A stretch of DNA of 64,000 nt from Burkholderia sp. HI2500. GTDB lineage: Bacteria > Pseudomonadota > Gammaproteobacteria > Burkholderiales > Burkholderiaceae. A program made the position numbers and the translations under genes. The notes below the pieces were generated by a model, which did not search any database, had not been told where the DNA came from, and was given only the letters and a program-made list of their open reading frames with translations. Shown here in pieces: positions 16,927-25,559 of this stretch; position 1 is the first letter of the stretch, and every line of letters begins with the position of its first letter. The stretch is taken from positions 1,054,001-1,118,000 of the forward strand of contig NZ_NKFL01000007.1 of the NCBI RefSeq assembly GCF_002223055.1. Reading direction: 5' to 3'.

Positions 16927-18048
16927 TCAGCCGCTAAACGGCATCAGCTCGTAACTCGTGCTCCGGCCGCCGGACGACGAGCGGCGCAGCACGCCGTGCT
17001 CGACGAGCTCGGTAATGTCGCGCAGCGCGGTGTCTTGCGAGCATTTCGCCAGCGCCGCCCACTTGGTGGTGGTCAGCTTCCCCTCGAAGCCGTCGAGCAG
17101 GCGATTCATCACCTTCACCTGGCGTTCGTTCATCGCGAAGCCCGCGCAGCGCTGCCAGAAGCGCGCCTTGACCAGCACCGCGTCGAGCGTCGTGTGCGCG
17201 TGGTCGATGGCCCTGCCGAGCGCGGTCAGGAACCACGCGAGCCATTCCGTGACGTCGAGCGAGCCGCGCTGCGTCCGCTCCAGCACGTCGTAATACGCGT
17301 TGCGCTCGCGCTGGATTTGCGCCGACAGGCTGTAGAAGCGCTGCGGACTGCGGTCGGCGCGCGCGAGGACCAGATCCCCGAGCGCGCGTGCAATCCGGCC
17401 GTTGCCGTCATCGAACGGATGGAGCGTGACGAACCACAGGTGAGCGAGGCCGGCCCGGATCAGCAACGGCTCGACCGGCTCCGCATTGAGCCACGCGAGA
17501 AAGCGGGCGATCTCGCCGGCGAGGCGCGCGGCGGGCGGCGCCTCGAAATGCACGCGCTGCCGCCCGATCGGGCCGGACACGACCTGCATGGGCCCGGTGG
17601 CGTCGGTGCGCCAGCCGCCGACCGTGATCCGCGACATCCCCGAATAGCCGGTCGGAAACAGCGCCGCATGCCACCCGAACAGACGGGCGTCCGTGACCGG
17701 TGCCGTCGCGTGGGCGGTCGCGTCCAGCACCATGTCGACCACGCCCTCGACGTGACGATCGACCGGCGCCAGCGCGCCGATATCGACGCCGAGCCGGCGC
17801 GCGATCGACGACCGCACCGACGCCACGTTCAGGCTTTCGCCCTCGATCGCGCTGGTCTTGACGACGTCCTCCGTCAACGCGGCGAGGCTGGCCTCGTCGC
17901 GCAGCGCCAGGCCGACATCCGCCAGCCGCCCGGCCAGCATGCCTTGCGCCCAGCTGACGTCGGCGAGTGGCGTCGCCAGTGCAGGGAGATCGAAGCGCCA
18001 CGCGGGCCAGTCGGCCGACTCCCAGATGTCGGTGTAATCTCCGCTCAT
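16927..18048 (-). CDS. Fic-domain AMP-transferase-type protein with N-terminal inhibitory motif and C-terminal winged helix
   Basis: A 373-residue protein. The N-terminal DUF4172-like segment contains TSAIEG (residues 65-70), which fits the autoinhibitory (S/T)xxxE(G/N) motif of class II Fic proteins. The Fic core has HPFDDGNGRIAR (210-221) with His210 as the catalytic residue. Residues about 305-365 form a winged helix (NERQVKVMNRLLDG and TELVEHGVLRR). Fic enzymes transfer AMP from ATP to Ser/Thr/Tyr of target proteins. No separate antitoxin gene is next to it. Three copies of TGCGGAGAxT flank and enter its start region, so it may bind its own promoter. The start at 18048 is set by the usual DUF4172 opening. 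Confidence 0.88.
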   Translation of the reverse strand: MSGDYTDIWESADWPAWRFDLPALATPLADVSWAQGMLAGRLADVGLALRDEASLAALTEDVVKTSAIEGESLNVASVRSSIARRLGVDIGALAPVDRHVEGVVDMVLDATAHATAPVTDARLFGWHAALFPTGYSGMSRITVGGWRTDATGPMQVVSGPIGRQRVHFEAPPAARLAGEIARFLAWLNAEPVEPLLIRAGLAHLWFVTLHPFDDGNGRIARALGDLVLARADRSPQRFYSLSAQIQRERNAYYDVLERTQRGSLDVTEWLAWFLTALGRAIDHAHTTLDAVLVKARFWQRCAGFAMNERQVKVMNRLLDGFEGKLTTTKWAALAKCSQDTALRDITELVEHGVLRRSSSGGRSTSYELMPFSG

Positions 18049-18050
18049 GA

Positions 18051-18062
18051 TGCGGAGATTAT
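18051..18062. promoter_or_regulatory. Third repeat copy over the fic translation start region
   Basis: TGCGGAGATTAT matches ten of the first eleven bases of the arm at 18104-18114. It lies 2-14 bases upstream of the fic ATG, where a ribosome binding site would be expected. Confidence 0.5.
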
Positions 18063-18087
18063 CCCACCGATTCACCGCATGACTCAA

Positions 18088-18114
18088 TATTCTCCGCAAA
18101 TCATGCGGAGAATA
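18088..18114. promoter_or_regulatory. Inverted repeat in the fic promoter (candidate autoregulatory operator)
   Basis: A perfect 11-bp inverted repeat, TATTCTCCGCA and TGCGGAGAATA, is separated by aatca. It could fold as the lysR terminator, but there is no T-run on either side and a third copy lies nearby, so an operator is favoured. Confidence 0.6.
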
Positions 18115-18142
18115 GCACCCCCATTCCCCGCAAACCGGCCCG

Positions 18143-19060
18143 CTACCGCGCCCGGCCCGCCCCGCCCTTCGCGGCCGGCGCCGCGTCGCCGAGCCGTTCC
18201 GCGAGAAACCCAATGAACGTGCGCAGCGTGACGAACCCTTCCCGATGCTGCGGAAACACCGCATTGAGCGTGATCGGCGACGGTGCGTACGCGTCGAGCA
18301 CCGGCACCAGCGCGCCGCTGTCGAGCGCCCCGCCGACGATGAAATCCGGCAGCAGCGCGATGCCGAGCCCTGCGATCGCCGCGTCGCGCACCACCTCGCC
18401 GTTGTTCGCGACCAGCGGCCCCTGTACGTCGAACGTGCGCGCCGCGCCGTCGACGCGGAATTCCCAGCCGATGCGCCGCTCGCGCCCGTACAGCACGCAC
18501 GTATGGCCGGCGAGATCGGCCGGCGTCTGCGGCGTGCCCTGCCGCTTCAGATAGGCGGGGCTCGCGCACGCAATCATTCGCCACGCGCCGAGCGGGCGCG
18601 CGATCAGCGTCGAATCCTCGAGCGAGCCGATCCGCAGCACGAGATCGAAGCCCTCGCCGATCAGGTCGACGCGCCGGTCGGTCAGGTCGAGGTTCAGCCG
18701 CACGGCCGGGTGCGCGGACAGGAATTCGGCGATCAGCGGCGACACGTGCGTGATCCCGAACGACAGCGGCGCGCTGATTTTCAGCGACCCGTGCAGCTCG
18801 GTGCTGCGCACCGACATCGCCTGCTCGGCGTCGGCGATCTCCGCGAGGATCCGCTGCGCCCGCGCATAGAACTCCTGACCCGATTCGGTCACCGCGAGGT
18901 TGCGCGTGTTCCGGTGCAGCAGCCGCACGCCGAGCGACGCCTCCAGCGCCATCGTGCGCCGGCTGACGAACTGCTTGGACAGCATCAGCTGGTCGGCCGC
19001 CGCCGTGAAGCTGCCCGCATCGACCGTCGCGACGAAGATCCTGAGATCGTTCAGTTCCAT
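18143..19060 (-). CDS. LysR-family regulator divergent from pirin
   Basis: A 305-residue LysR-type regulator. The winged HTH is at about residues 3-60 (AADQLMLSKQFVSRRTMALE), followed by the two-lobe effector domain with RIGSLEDSTLIAR and AIAGLGIALLPDFIV. GGAG is 8 bases before the ATG at 19060; a GTG three codons upstream is less good. It is transcribed away from the pirin-wrbA pair, across a 128-bp region containing a T-N11-A type dyad at 19108-19122. Control of pirin is the likely job. The inducer is unknown. Confidence 0.9.
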   Translation of the reverse strand: MELNDLRIFVATVDAGSFTAAADQLMLSKQFVSRRTMALEASLGVRLLHRNTRNLAVTESGQEFYARAQRILAEIADAEQAMSVRSTELHGSLKISAPLSFGITHVSPLIAEFLSAHPAVRLNLDLTDRRVDLIGEGFDLVLRIGSLEDSTLIARPLGAWRMIACASPAYLKRQGTPQTPADLAGHTCVLYGRERRIGWEFRVDGAARTFDVQGPLVANNGEVVRDAAIAGLGIALLPDFIVGGALDSGALVPVLDAYAPSPITLNAVFPQHREGFVTLRTFIGFLAERLGDAAPAAKGGAGRAR

Positions 19061-19107
19061 ATTGTCCACTCCATAGCGACAGTCATTATCTCTACAGCCA
19101 TTTATTT

Positions 19108-19122
19108 GTCAAATCGATTGAC
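19108..19122. promoter_or_regulatory. LysR box between the lysR-type and pirin genes
   Basis: GTCAA-atcga-TTGAC is a perfect 5+5+5 dyad with T-N11-A geometry in the divergent intergenic region. Confidence 0.5.
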
Positions 19123-19188
19123 CTAAGATTCATCTCAACGAACGGCCGGGCCCACTTCCGAGGTCCGGCGTCTTGAGGAACAAAAATC

Positions 19189-19914
19189 ATGATCGAAATC
19201 CGTGCAGCAAACCAACGTGGCCGTGCGGAGCATGGCTGGCTCAGCTCCCGTCATACGTTTTCGTTCGCGAACTACTACGATCCGAAGCAAGTCGGCTTCT
19301 CCGACCTGCTGGTGATCAACGACGACCGCGTCGCCCCGGGCCGCGGCTTCGGCACGCACCCGCACCGCGACATGGAAATCCTGTCGTACGTGCTCGACGG
19401 CGCGCTGGAACACAAGGACTCGATGGGCACCGGTTCGGTGATCGTGCCGGGCGACGTGCAGCTGATGAGCGCCGGCACCGGCGTGCGCCACAGCGAGTTC
19501 AACCACTCGCCGGAACTGCCGGTCCACTTCCTGCAGATCTGGGTCGGGCCGGCCGAAAAGGGTGCCGAGCCGCGTTATCAGCAGACGAACGTCACGGCCG
19601 ACGACAAGCGCGGCAAGCTCGCCCTCGTCGTCTCGCCGAACGGCGACGCCGGTTCGCTGAAGATCCGGCAGGACACGCGGATCTACGCGGGCTTGTTCGA
19701 CGGCGATGAACGCGCGACGCTGGAACTGGCGCCGAACCGCTTTGCCTACGTGCACGTGGCACGCGGCAGCGTGACGGTCAACGGCGTGACGCTCGGCGAA
19801 GGCGACGGCGTGCGCATCCGCGACGAACAGGCGCTGACGGTCGCCGACGGGAAGGATGCCGAAGTGCTGGTGTTCGACCTGCGTCCGGTCGAAGTAACGG
19901 CCGAATGGGCATGA
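19189..19914 (+). CDS. Pirin-family (YhhW-like) bicupin protein
   Basis: A 241-residue pirin. The N-terminal cupin holds the metal site: His57 and His59 in GTHPHRDME, and His101 and Glu103 in GVRHSEFNHS. A C-terminal pirin domain follows. YhhW-type pirins show quercetin 2,3-dioxygenase activity in vitro and are often induced by redox or aromatic stress through adjacent LysR regulators. The gene is divergent from such a regulator and upstream of wrbA, which fits a quinone or oxidative stress role. A strong terminator separates it from wrbA. Confidence 0.93.
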   Translation: MIEIRAANQRGRAEHGWLSSRHTFSFANYYDPKQVGFSDLLVINDDRVAPGRGFGTHPHRDMEILSYVLDGALEHKDSMGTGSVIVPGDVQLMSAGTGVRHSEFNHSPELPVHFLQIWVGPAEKGAEPRYQQTNVTADDKRGKLALVVSPNGDAGSLKIRQDTRIYAGLFDGDERATLELAPNRFAYVHVARGSVTVNGVTLGEGDGVRIRDEQALTVADGKDAEVLVFDLRPVEVTAEWA

Positions 19915-19931
19915 CGCCCGTTCGGGAAACC

Positions 19932-19958
19932 GGGCCCCGCTGAACGCGGGGCCCTTTT
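19932..19958 (+). terminator. Rho-independent terminator after pirin
   Basis: GGGCCCCGC (19932-19940) pairs with GCGGGGCCC (19946-19954) around tgaac, then TTTT. It ends only about 17 bases before the wrbA start. Confidence 0.8.
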
Positions 19959-19975
19959 AATCGGAGATTCGCAAC

Positions 19976-20578
19976 ATGGCCAAGGTACTCGTTCTTTACT
20001 ACTCGTCCTACGGGCACGTCGAAACGATGGCGCAGCACATCGCGGAAGGCGCGAAATCGGTGGCCGGCGTCGAGGTCACGCTCAAGCGCGTGCCGGAAAC
20101 GATTCCCGTCGACCAGGCCCGCGCGATCGGCGTGAAGGTCGACCAGGCCGCACCGGTCGCCACGGTGGACGAACTCGCCGACTACGATGCGATCATCTTC
20201 GGCACGCCGACCCGCTTCGGCAACATGGCCGGCCAGATGCGCACGTTCCTCGACCAGACCGGCGGCCTGTGGATGAAGGGCGCGCTCGTCGGCAAGATCG
20301 GCAGCGTGTTCGCGTCGACCGGCACGCAGCACGGCGGCCAGGAAACGACGATCACGTCGTTCCACACCACGCTGCTGCACCACGGGATGGTGATCGTCGG
20401 TGTGCCGTACGCCTGCAGCGGCCTCGTCAACATGAACGAAATCACCGGCGGCACGCCGTACGGCGCGACCACGCTCGCGGGCGCGGACGGCAGCCGCCAG
20501 CCGAGCGCGAACGAGCTCGATATCGCGCGCTACCAGGGCAAGCACGTCGCGGAAATCGCGAGCAAGCTCGCGTCCTAA
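19976..20578 (+). CDS. wrbA: NAD(P)H:quinone oxidoreductase WrbA (type IV)
   Basis: A 200-residue flavodoxin-fold enzyme of normal WrbA length. The FMN phosphate loop is YYSSYGHV (residues 8-15), and the diagnostic [16 protein letters not shown] and [12 protein letters not shown] segments are present. It reduces quinones by two electrons, avoiding semiquinones. GGAG lies 11 bases before the ATG, just after the pirin terminator. Expression is therefore either by readthrough from pirin or from a promoter buried in the end of pirin. Confidence 0.95.
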   Translation: MAKVLVLYYSSYGHVETMAQHIAEGAKSVAGVEVTLKRVPETIPVDQARAIGVKVDQAAPVATVDELADYDAIIFGTPTRFGNMAGQMRTFLDQTGGLWMKGALVGKIGSVFASTGTQHGGQETTITSFHTTLLHHGMVIVGVPYACSGLVNMNEITGGTPYGATTLAGADGSRQPSANELDIARYQGKHVAEIASKLAS

Positions 20579-20613
20579 CGCGACGGCCCGGCGGTTCGGG
20601 CCGCCCCGCACAT

Positions 20614-20650
20614 GCGCGAACGGCGCCGGTCGATCCGGCGCCGTTCGCGC
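20614..20650. terminator. Strong bidirectional hairpin between convergent genes
   Basis: A perfect 16-bp stem, 20614-20629 with 20635-20650, has the loop tcgat. It lies between wrbA and the converging small secreted-protein gene. There is no T-tract, so Rho-independent action is uncertain. Confidence 0.55.
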
Positions 20651-20669
20651 TGTGCCGAGGTTCCGGCCG

Positions 20670-20975
20670 TTACTGGCCCGATGCCGGGGCGGCCGGCGCC
20701 GCCTTCATCGCGGGCGCCTTCTGCGCGGCGTTCTGCGGATAGTTGCTCTGGTCGTTGGTCAACCGGTAGCCGCTGCCCGTGCCGATCGCCTTCAGGTCCG
20801 ACGCATGCCGCGCCCGGGCGGCCTTGCGGGCCGCCTTCTTCTGCGCCTTGTCGAGTTGCTTCTGCGTCGGCGCGGACGCCGGATCCTGCGCGTATGCCGC
20901 CGGCGCGGCGGTCAACAGCAGACCGAACGACGCCGTTACTGCTACTGCCACCGATACCACGCGAGACTGCTTCAT
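20670..20975 (-). CDS. Small secreted protein, function unknown
   Basis: A 101-residue protein with a signal peptide (hydrophobic residues 8-28, cleavage near AYAQ). A Lys/Ala-rich segment (QLDKAQKKAARKAARARHA) is followed by a short SGYRLTNDQSNYPQNAAQKA stretch, which loosely resembles Burkholderia DUF4148-type proteins. AAGGAG lies 8 bases before the ATG at 20975. Probably periplasmic; the function cannot be inferred. It is convergent with wrbA and upstream of nothing obvious. Confidence 0.7.
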   Translation of the reverse strand: MKQSRVVSVAVAVTASFGLLLTAAPAAYAQDPASAPTQKQLDKAQKKAARKAARARHASDLKAIGTGSGYRLTNDQSNYPQNAAQKAPAMKAAPAAPASGQ

Positions 20976-21210
20976 GGCCGGATCTCCTTGTCGATTGTTG
21001 ATAGTGGGTCGAACACCGGCGCGCACGCGACCGCTTGCGACATCGGCGCCGTTGCAACGTTAGCCGATCAGTATTCCGTTGTCCGTGTGCGTTCCTGAAT
21101 TCTCCTGATAACGGCCACGATACATGCACACCGCGAGTGCCGCCGTTTCGGCGCCGCGCCGGCGCCATCAGGGAAACCGATAACCCGGCCTCGCCCGCCC
21201 TAGCCGGCGC

Positions 21211-21945
21211 TCAGATCCAGCGCGACAGCACCGGCAGCAGGATCGGCACGACGAAGGCCGTCAGCACGCCGTTCAGCCCCATCCCGAGCCCGGCGAACGC
21301 GCCGGCTTCCTCGCTGACCTGGAACGCGCGCGCGGTGCCGATCCCGTGCGACGCGACGCCGAGCGCGAAGCCGCGCACGGCCGGTTCGTCGACCCGCAGC
21401 GCATTGAGGATCCCGCGTGCGCACACCGCGCCGAAAATCCCGGTCGAGATCACGAGCACGGCAGTGAGCGACGGAATCCCGCCGATTTCGGCCGCGACGG
21501 CCATCGCGATCGGCGTCGTCGCCGATTTCGGTGCAAGCGACGCGATCGTCTGGTGCGACGCGCCGAACAGCGCCGCGATGCCCACCGCCGACACGATCGC
21601 GGTCAGCGAACCCGCGAGCAGGCCGACCAGCAGCGGCACCGCGGCGCGGCGCAGCTTCGACCACTGGCGGTACAGCGGCAGCGCGAGCGCGACGGTCGCG
21701 GGGCCGAGCAGGAAGTGGACGAACTGCGCGCCTTCGAAATACGTCGGATACGGCGTGCGGGTGATCGTCAGCAGCACGACGATCAGCGCGACCGCGATCA
21801 GCACCGGGTTCGCGAGCGGGTTGAAGCGCGCCCGCGCATAGACGGCCTGCGCGAACAGATAGGCGATCAGCGTGATGGTCAGGCCCAGCAGCGGGGTCGC
21901 GGCGAGATAGACCCAGATCGCGCCGAGTGTCGGAAAGGCCGTCAT
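21211..21945 (-). CDS. lrgB: LrgB/CidB-family membrane protein
   Basis: A 244-residue protein with about seven membrane helices and the family text LGPATVALALPLY and APKSATTPIAMAVAAEIGG, plus GVASHGIGTARA near the end. LrgB works with LrgA in holin/antiholin-like control of murein hydrolase activity or in export of small metabolites. Its ATG overlaps the lrgA stop (ATGA at 21942-21945), so the two are translationally coupled. Start chosen from that overlap; a longer frame to 22494 is out of family. Confidence 0.92.
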   Translation of the reverse strand: MTAFPTLGAIWVYLAATPLLGLTITLIAYLFAQAVYARARFNPLANPVLIAVALIVVLLTITRTPYPTYFEGAQFVHFLLGPATVALALPLYRQWSKLRRAAVPLLVGLLAGSLTAIVSAVGIAALFGASHQTIASLAPKSATTPIAMAVAAEIGGIPSLTAVLVISTGIFGAVCARGILNALRVDEPAVRGFALGVASHGIGTARAFQVSEEAGAFAGLGMGLNGVLTAFVVPILLPVLSRWI

Positions 21946-22313
21946 CGCGTGCCCTCCGCCGCGCCGCCCGCGCGCCGCTGGCGCCGCAGCAGCGCGCGCG
22001 TGACGAGCGCGGTCACGGCGATCGCGAGCGTGGTGCTCACCGCCAGCGCGACGACGACCGCGACCGCATCGCCGCGCACGCGGTCGGCCGACACCATAAT
22101 GCCGACGCCAGCCGGCACGAACAGCAGCGACAGGTGGCGCAGCAGCTCGAGCGCGGTCGGCTCGATCGCGTCGGCCACCTGCGGGCGCAGCATCACGAAG
22201 CCGAACAGCAGCAGCATGCCGATCACCGGGCCCGGCACCGGCAAGCCGAACAGGTAGGACACGCCTTCCCCGAGACACTGGAAGGTCAGCAAGACCGCGA
22301 ACGCCTGCAGCAT
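21942..22313 (-). CDS. lrgA: LrgA/CidA-family holin-like protein
   Basis: A 123-residue protein with four membrane helices and the hallmark PVPGPVIGMLLLF followed by LLFVPAGVGIM. It is the small partner of LrgB. No lytR-type regulator sits beside the pair. Instead a sensor kinase gene ends 184 bases upstream on the same strand, which may feed transcription into lrgAB. The C-terminus is a short Arg/Ala-rich cytoplasmic tail. Confidence 0.92.
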   Translation of the reverse strand: MLQAFAVLLTFQCLGEGVSYLFGLPVPGPVIGMLLLFGFVMLRPQVADAIEPTALELLRHLSLLFVPAGVGIMVSADRVRGDAVAVVVALAVSTTLAIAVTALVTRALLRRQRRAGGAAEGTR

Positions 22314-22497
22314 GAACCGCTTCTCCCGAACGGGGCCGCGCTGCCGGGCGGCCGCGCGACCGATGGCCGGCGGCTTGCGGCGCCGGCGTGAACGATACGC
22401 GCGATCGTACCAACTTCACGCGCGATCGAACATCGCCGCGTGCGGCTGCGGGAAGACACCACCGGGTGCACGGCGTGCGGCCTCCCGCCGCCACGCA

Positions 22498-24450
22498 TCA
22501 TCCCGGCACCGGTTCGGCCGACATCGCCCTGCCCGGGTCGTGCGCGTTGCCGGCTACGCCGGCCACGGGCAGCGTGACCGTCACGGTCGTGCCCCGCCAC
22601 GGGGCGCTGCGCACGTGGATCTCGCCGCGGTGCCGGTCGACGACCGCCTTCGCGAACGCCATGCCGAGCCCGACACCCTTCGTGTCGGGCTGTCCCGGCA
22701 GACGAAAGCGCCGGTAACGCTCGAACAGGCGCGCCTGATCCTCGGCCGCGATCCCGTAGCCGTCATCGCGAATCACGCAGCGTACCGAAGCACCGTCGTC
22801 CGCCAGTTCGACGCTGCACGCGATGCGAGTATGCGCCGCGCTGTAGTCGACCGCGTTCCCCAGCAGATTGACCAGCGCACGCGACAGCAGCGCCGGATCG
22901 CCATGCACGAGCGCGTCGTCGCACGACGGGACGTCCTCGATCGCGATGTGCTTGTCACGCGCACGCGGCCAGATTTCGTCGCGCGCGTGATTCATCAGGT
23001 CGGCCACGTTGACGAGCTCCGACGCGTACTCGCCCGCCTCGGCCCGCGACACCTGCGCGAAACCGTCCGCCATCGCGAGCGTATGACGCGCCAGCCCGCC
23101 GATCTCGTGAAGACGCTCGCGCAGCGCGCAGTCGGGCGGGCACGCGGCAGGCGCGTTCACCAGCACGATGACCGACGTGAGCGGCGCACGCATGTCGTGC
23201 GAGAACAGCGTCAGCATGTCGTTGCGCTGCCGCTCGAGCAGCGTGCGATGGACGTAGGCGCCGCGCAGCGCGTCCAGTGCATCGTTCACGTGCGCGATCT
23301 CGGGGCTCGTGCCCGGAATCCGGACGATCGGCGATACGTCGCCCTCGCTCAACGCGACGATGCGCCGGCTCAGCGCATCGAGCGGTTTCGACAGCGTCCG
23401 CTGCGTGCCGCGCACGAGCAGGAACAGGATCGCGATGCAACACGCCGCCTCGGCGCCGGACAGCGTCATCCGGACGCGCGCCGCATCGCGCAGCGTCACC
23501 GCGCGCGCCCGCGTGAGGTCGAGCACGTGATCGCGCAACCGCGCCGATGCGTCGAGGTCGCGCATGATCCGCGACGCGAAATCCTCCGCGTTCATCGCAT
23601 AGGTGCCCGTGCGCCCTGCGCGAAGCGTCGTCGCCACGAGCGGCAGGAAGCTGCCGTCCATCGTGTCGTTCAACCGGGCCAGGTCATTCGACAGCATCGC
23701 GTCGTCGAGCGTCGGTGCGATCGCGCCGGCGATCAGTGCGCGGAGCTGCACGATGCGCCCGCGCATCTGGAGGATGCGCGCCAGCCGGTCGTTGTCGAGC
23801 GCCTCATTCCTCACCAGCGGCGCGACGAACAGCGCGCCCAGCCGGCCGGTGTATTCGCGCAGGTCGCCCAGCAGGCGCGCGAGGACCAGCGCGCCGGCCG
23901 TGTCCGGATGACGCATCGCCGTCCCGGCCATCACGACGCCGGTCAGCGCCGCCAGATCGTCGGCGGCCGCGAACATGCGGTCCTGCGCGGCCTGCACCTG
24001 CCACGTCGCACGCGCCGCCGCGGGCCGCGCGGCGAGCGCATCGACTTCGCCGCGCGCGCCGGCCAGCCCGGCGCGTAGCGACGCGAGCGCGTGCAGCGCG
24101 GCCCCGCGCTCGGATGCCCCGAGCGCCTCCGCCCGCGTGAGGTCGTCTCGCAGCGCATCGAGCGCCTGGTCCGTGCGCGCGCGCGCATCGCGCACGGCCT
24201 GCGCTTCCTTGGCCGAATCGCGCCGCCGCAGCGCCAGCAACCGGTTGGCGGGCCAGCGTTCGGCCGAGATCCGGTTCGACGCGATCATCACGCACTCGAC
24301 CAGCGCGAAATCGCGCAGGTCGAGCATCCCGTGCCGATACTGCCGATAGCTTTCCCACAGATTCGTGCCGCACGCGACTGCCGTCAGCATCACGACGAGC
24401 ACGAAGCCGGCACGCATCCGCTGCCGGATGGAGAGGCCGCGGAGGTTCAC
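22498..24450 (-). CDS. Membrane-bound sensor histidine kinase
   Basis: A 650-residue kinase. Membrane helix 1 is at about residues 13-29 and helix 2 at about 332-347. Between them is a roughly 300-residue Ala/Arg/Leu-rich helical periplasmic sensor of unknown type. A HAMP-like linker follows, then the HisKA motif FSHDMRAPLTSV with His418. The ATPase domain has LLGNAVDYS (529-537), RDDGYGI (561-567) and GVGLGMA (592-598). It has no receiver domain and no response regulator directly after it. It lies 135 bases after flhC on the same strand, and the NarL-type regulator across the divergent region is a possible partner. Ligand unknown. Confidence 0.9.
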   Translation of the reverse strand: MNLRGLSIRQRMRAGFVLVVMLTAVACGTNLWESYRQYRHGMLDLRDFALVECVMIASNRISAERWPANRLLALRRRDSAKEAQAVRDARARTDQALDALRDDLTRAEALGASERGAALHALASLRAGLAGARGEVDALAARPAAARATWQVQAAQDRMFAAADDLAALTGVVMAGTAMRHPDTAGALVLARLLGDLREYTGRLGALFVAPLVRNEALDNDRLARILQMRGRIVQLRALIAGAIAPTLDDAMLSNDLARLNDTMDGSFLPLVATTLRAGRTGTYAMNAEDFASRIMRDLDASARLRDHVLDLTRARAVTLRDAARVRMTLSGAEAACCIAILFLLVRGTQRTLSKPLDALSRRIVALSEGDVSPIVRIPGTSPEIAHVNDALDALRGAYVHRTLLERQRNDMLTLFSHDMRAPLTSVIVLVNAPAACPPDCALRERLHEIGGLARHTLAMADGFAQVSRAEAGEYASELVNVADLMNHARDEIWPRARDKHIAIEDVPSCDDALVHGDPALLSRALVNLLGNAVDYSAAHTRIACSVELADDGASVRCVIRDDGYGIAAEDQARLFERYRRFRLPGQPDTKGVGLGMAFAKAVVDRHRGEIHVRSAPWRGTTVTVTLPVAGVAGNAHDPGRAMSAEPVPG

Positions 24451-24585
24451 GATGCCGGCTCGATGCGCACCGGATGCGCGCAGCCTTCCCCATCGGACGA
24501 ACGCGCCGCCCCGGCCGACGCGAGGTGCCGACCGGCGTCATGCGCCGCGGACCGCGTGGGCCCTGCCGCGGCCGCCCTCGCCCCG

Positions 24586-25239
24586 CTAGATCGCACACCA
24601 TTCTCCCGATGATTCGTCCGCGACGCTTCCGCTGCCGCGACAGGACGCGACGGCGACCTGTGCGTCGTGCCGTCGCGCATGACGCGTGCCGGGCTCCGCG
24701 AGCGGCGACGTCCCGACCGCGCGCTTGCCGGCACGCGCCGGCAGCCGGCAGGCGACGCACACGGGATGCCGGCGCAGCGCGTGGCGGTAGGTGATGAACG
24801 CCGCGCCGCAATCCCGGCATCGGGCGATGTCGAGCACGCCGGCGTCGACGAAGCGCACCAGCATCCAGGCGCGTGTCAGGTCCAGCGGCAACGCGCGGCA
24901 CGCGGCATCGCCCTGTTCGGCATACAGCGTATAGGCCTTGACGAGCGCCTCGAGTCGCGTGCAGCCCGCCTGGTTGCGCAGGAAGCGATAGATGCTGTGG
25001 AACAGCGATGCATGAAGGTTCGCGAACCACGTCATGTACCAGTCGATCGACGACGGCAGCAACCCCTTCGGCGCGGCCACGCCGCGCACTTCGCGATACA
25101 GCCGCACGAGCCGGTCGCGCGGCAATCCGCACTCGATTTCCAGCATCTGCAGCCGCGCGCCGAGCCGGATCAGCGCCGCCGCGTGCATCGTCAGTTGCGC
25201 GTCGTCCGCGAGGCCATGTCGCCCTGCCCGGCCGTTCAC
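24586..25239 (-). CDS. flhC: Flagellar transcriptional activator FlhC
   Basis: A 217-residue FlhC. The core [39 protein letters not shown] and [16 protein letters not shown] match enterobacterial FlhC closely. The four zinc cysteines are in CRDCG and CVACR. It forms the FlhD4C2 master activator of flagellar class II promoters. The GTG start at 25239 overlaps the flhD stop (GTGA), with GAGGAAAC just upstream; the longer frame beyond flhD is not coding. The C-terminal 50 residues after KRA are Ser/Arg-rich and divergent. It is isolated from mot/che/fli genes within the window. Confidence 0.93.
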   Translation of the reverse strand: MNGRAGRHGLADDAQLTMHAAALIRLGARLQMLEIECGLPRDRLVRLYREVRGVAAPKGLLPSSIDWYMTWFANLHASLFHSIYRFLRNQAGCTRLEALVKAYTLYAEQGDAACRALPLDLTRAWMLVRFVDAGVLDIARCRDCGAAFITYRHALRRHPVCVACRLPARAGKRAVGTSPLAEPGTRHARRHDAQVAVASCRGSGSVADESSGEWCAI

Positions 25240-25559
25240 GATGTTTCCTCGTTGGGTAGCGCAAGGCCGGCCAGCACCATCGCGGTATGCACGCGCACGA
25301 GATCGACCGGCGGCGTCGCGCGGGTCAGCGCCGACAGCACACAGTACCGGCCCGGCCGCAATGCGCAGATCAACTGCCCCGCGGACGCGAGCTCGTTCAT
25401 GTGCTTCATCGACAGCGCGGCCAGCGCGGCGGCGACATCGGCGGTCACACCCAGGCGGAACATGCCGGTTGCGCGATCCGACTGCAGCAGTCGCTGCGCA
25501 AGCCAGAGATACGACATGTTCAGTTCCCACATTGCATCGCTGTCGTTGGCAACCTTCAT
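25236..25559 (-). CDS. flhD: Flagellar transcriptional regulator FlhD
   Basis: A 107-residue Flh[20 protein letters not shown] and [16 protein letters not shown] match the family, and the Cys in QLICALR matches the inter-subunit cysteine of E. coli FlhD. Translation is coupled to flhC by GTGA. It opens a minus-strand unit flhD-flhC and possibly the kinase. The 418-base region upstream is shared with a divergent NarL-type response regulator. Burkholderia normally carry flhDC beside motAB/che genes, so this looks like a second locus. That is inference. Confidence 0.92.
   Translation of the reverse strand: MKVANDSDAMWELNMSYLWLAQRLLQSDRATGMFRLGVTADVAAALAALSMKHMNELASAGQLICALRPGRYCVLSALTRATPPVDLVRVHTAMVLAGLALPNEETS

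Noticed and set aside
18088..18114. Reading the inverted repeat as the terminator of the LysR-type gene
   Set aside because: No T-run follows on either strand and a third copy of the arm lies at the fic start, so an operator fits better. Terminator function is not excluded.
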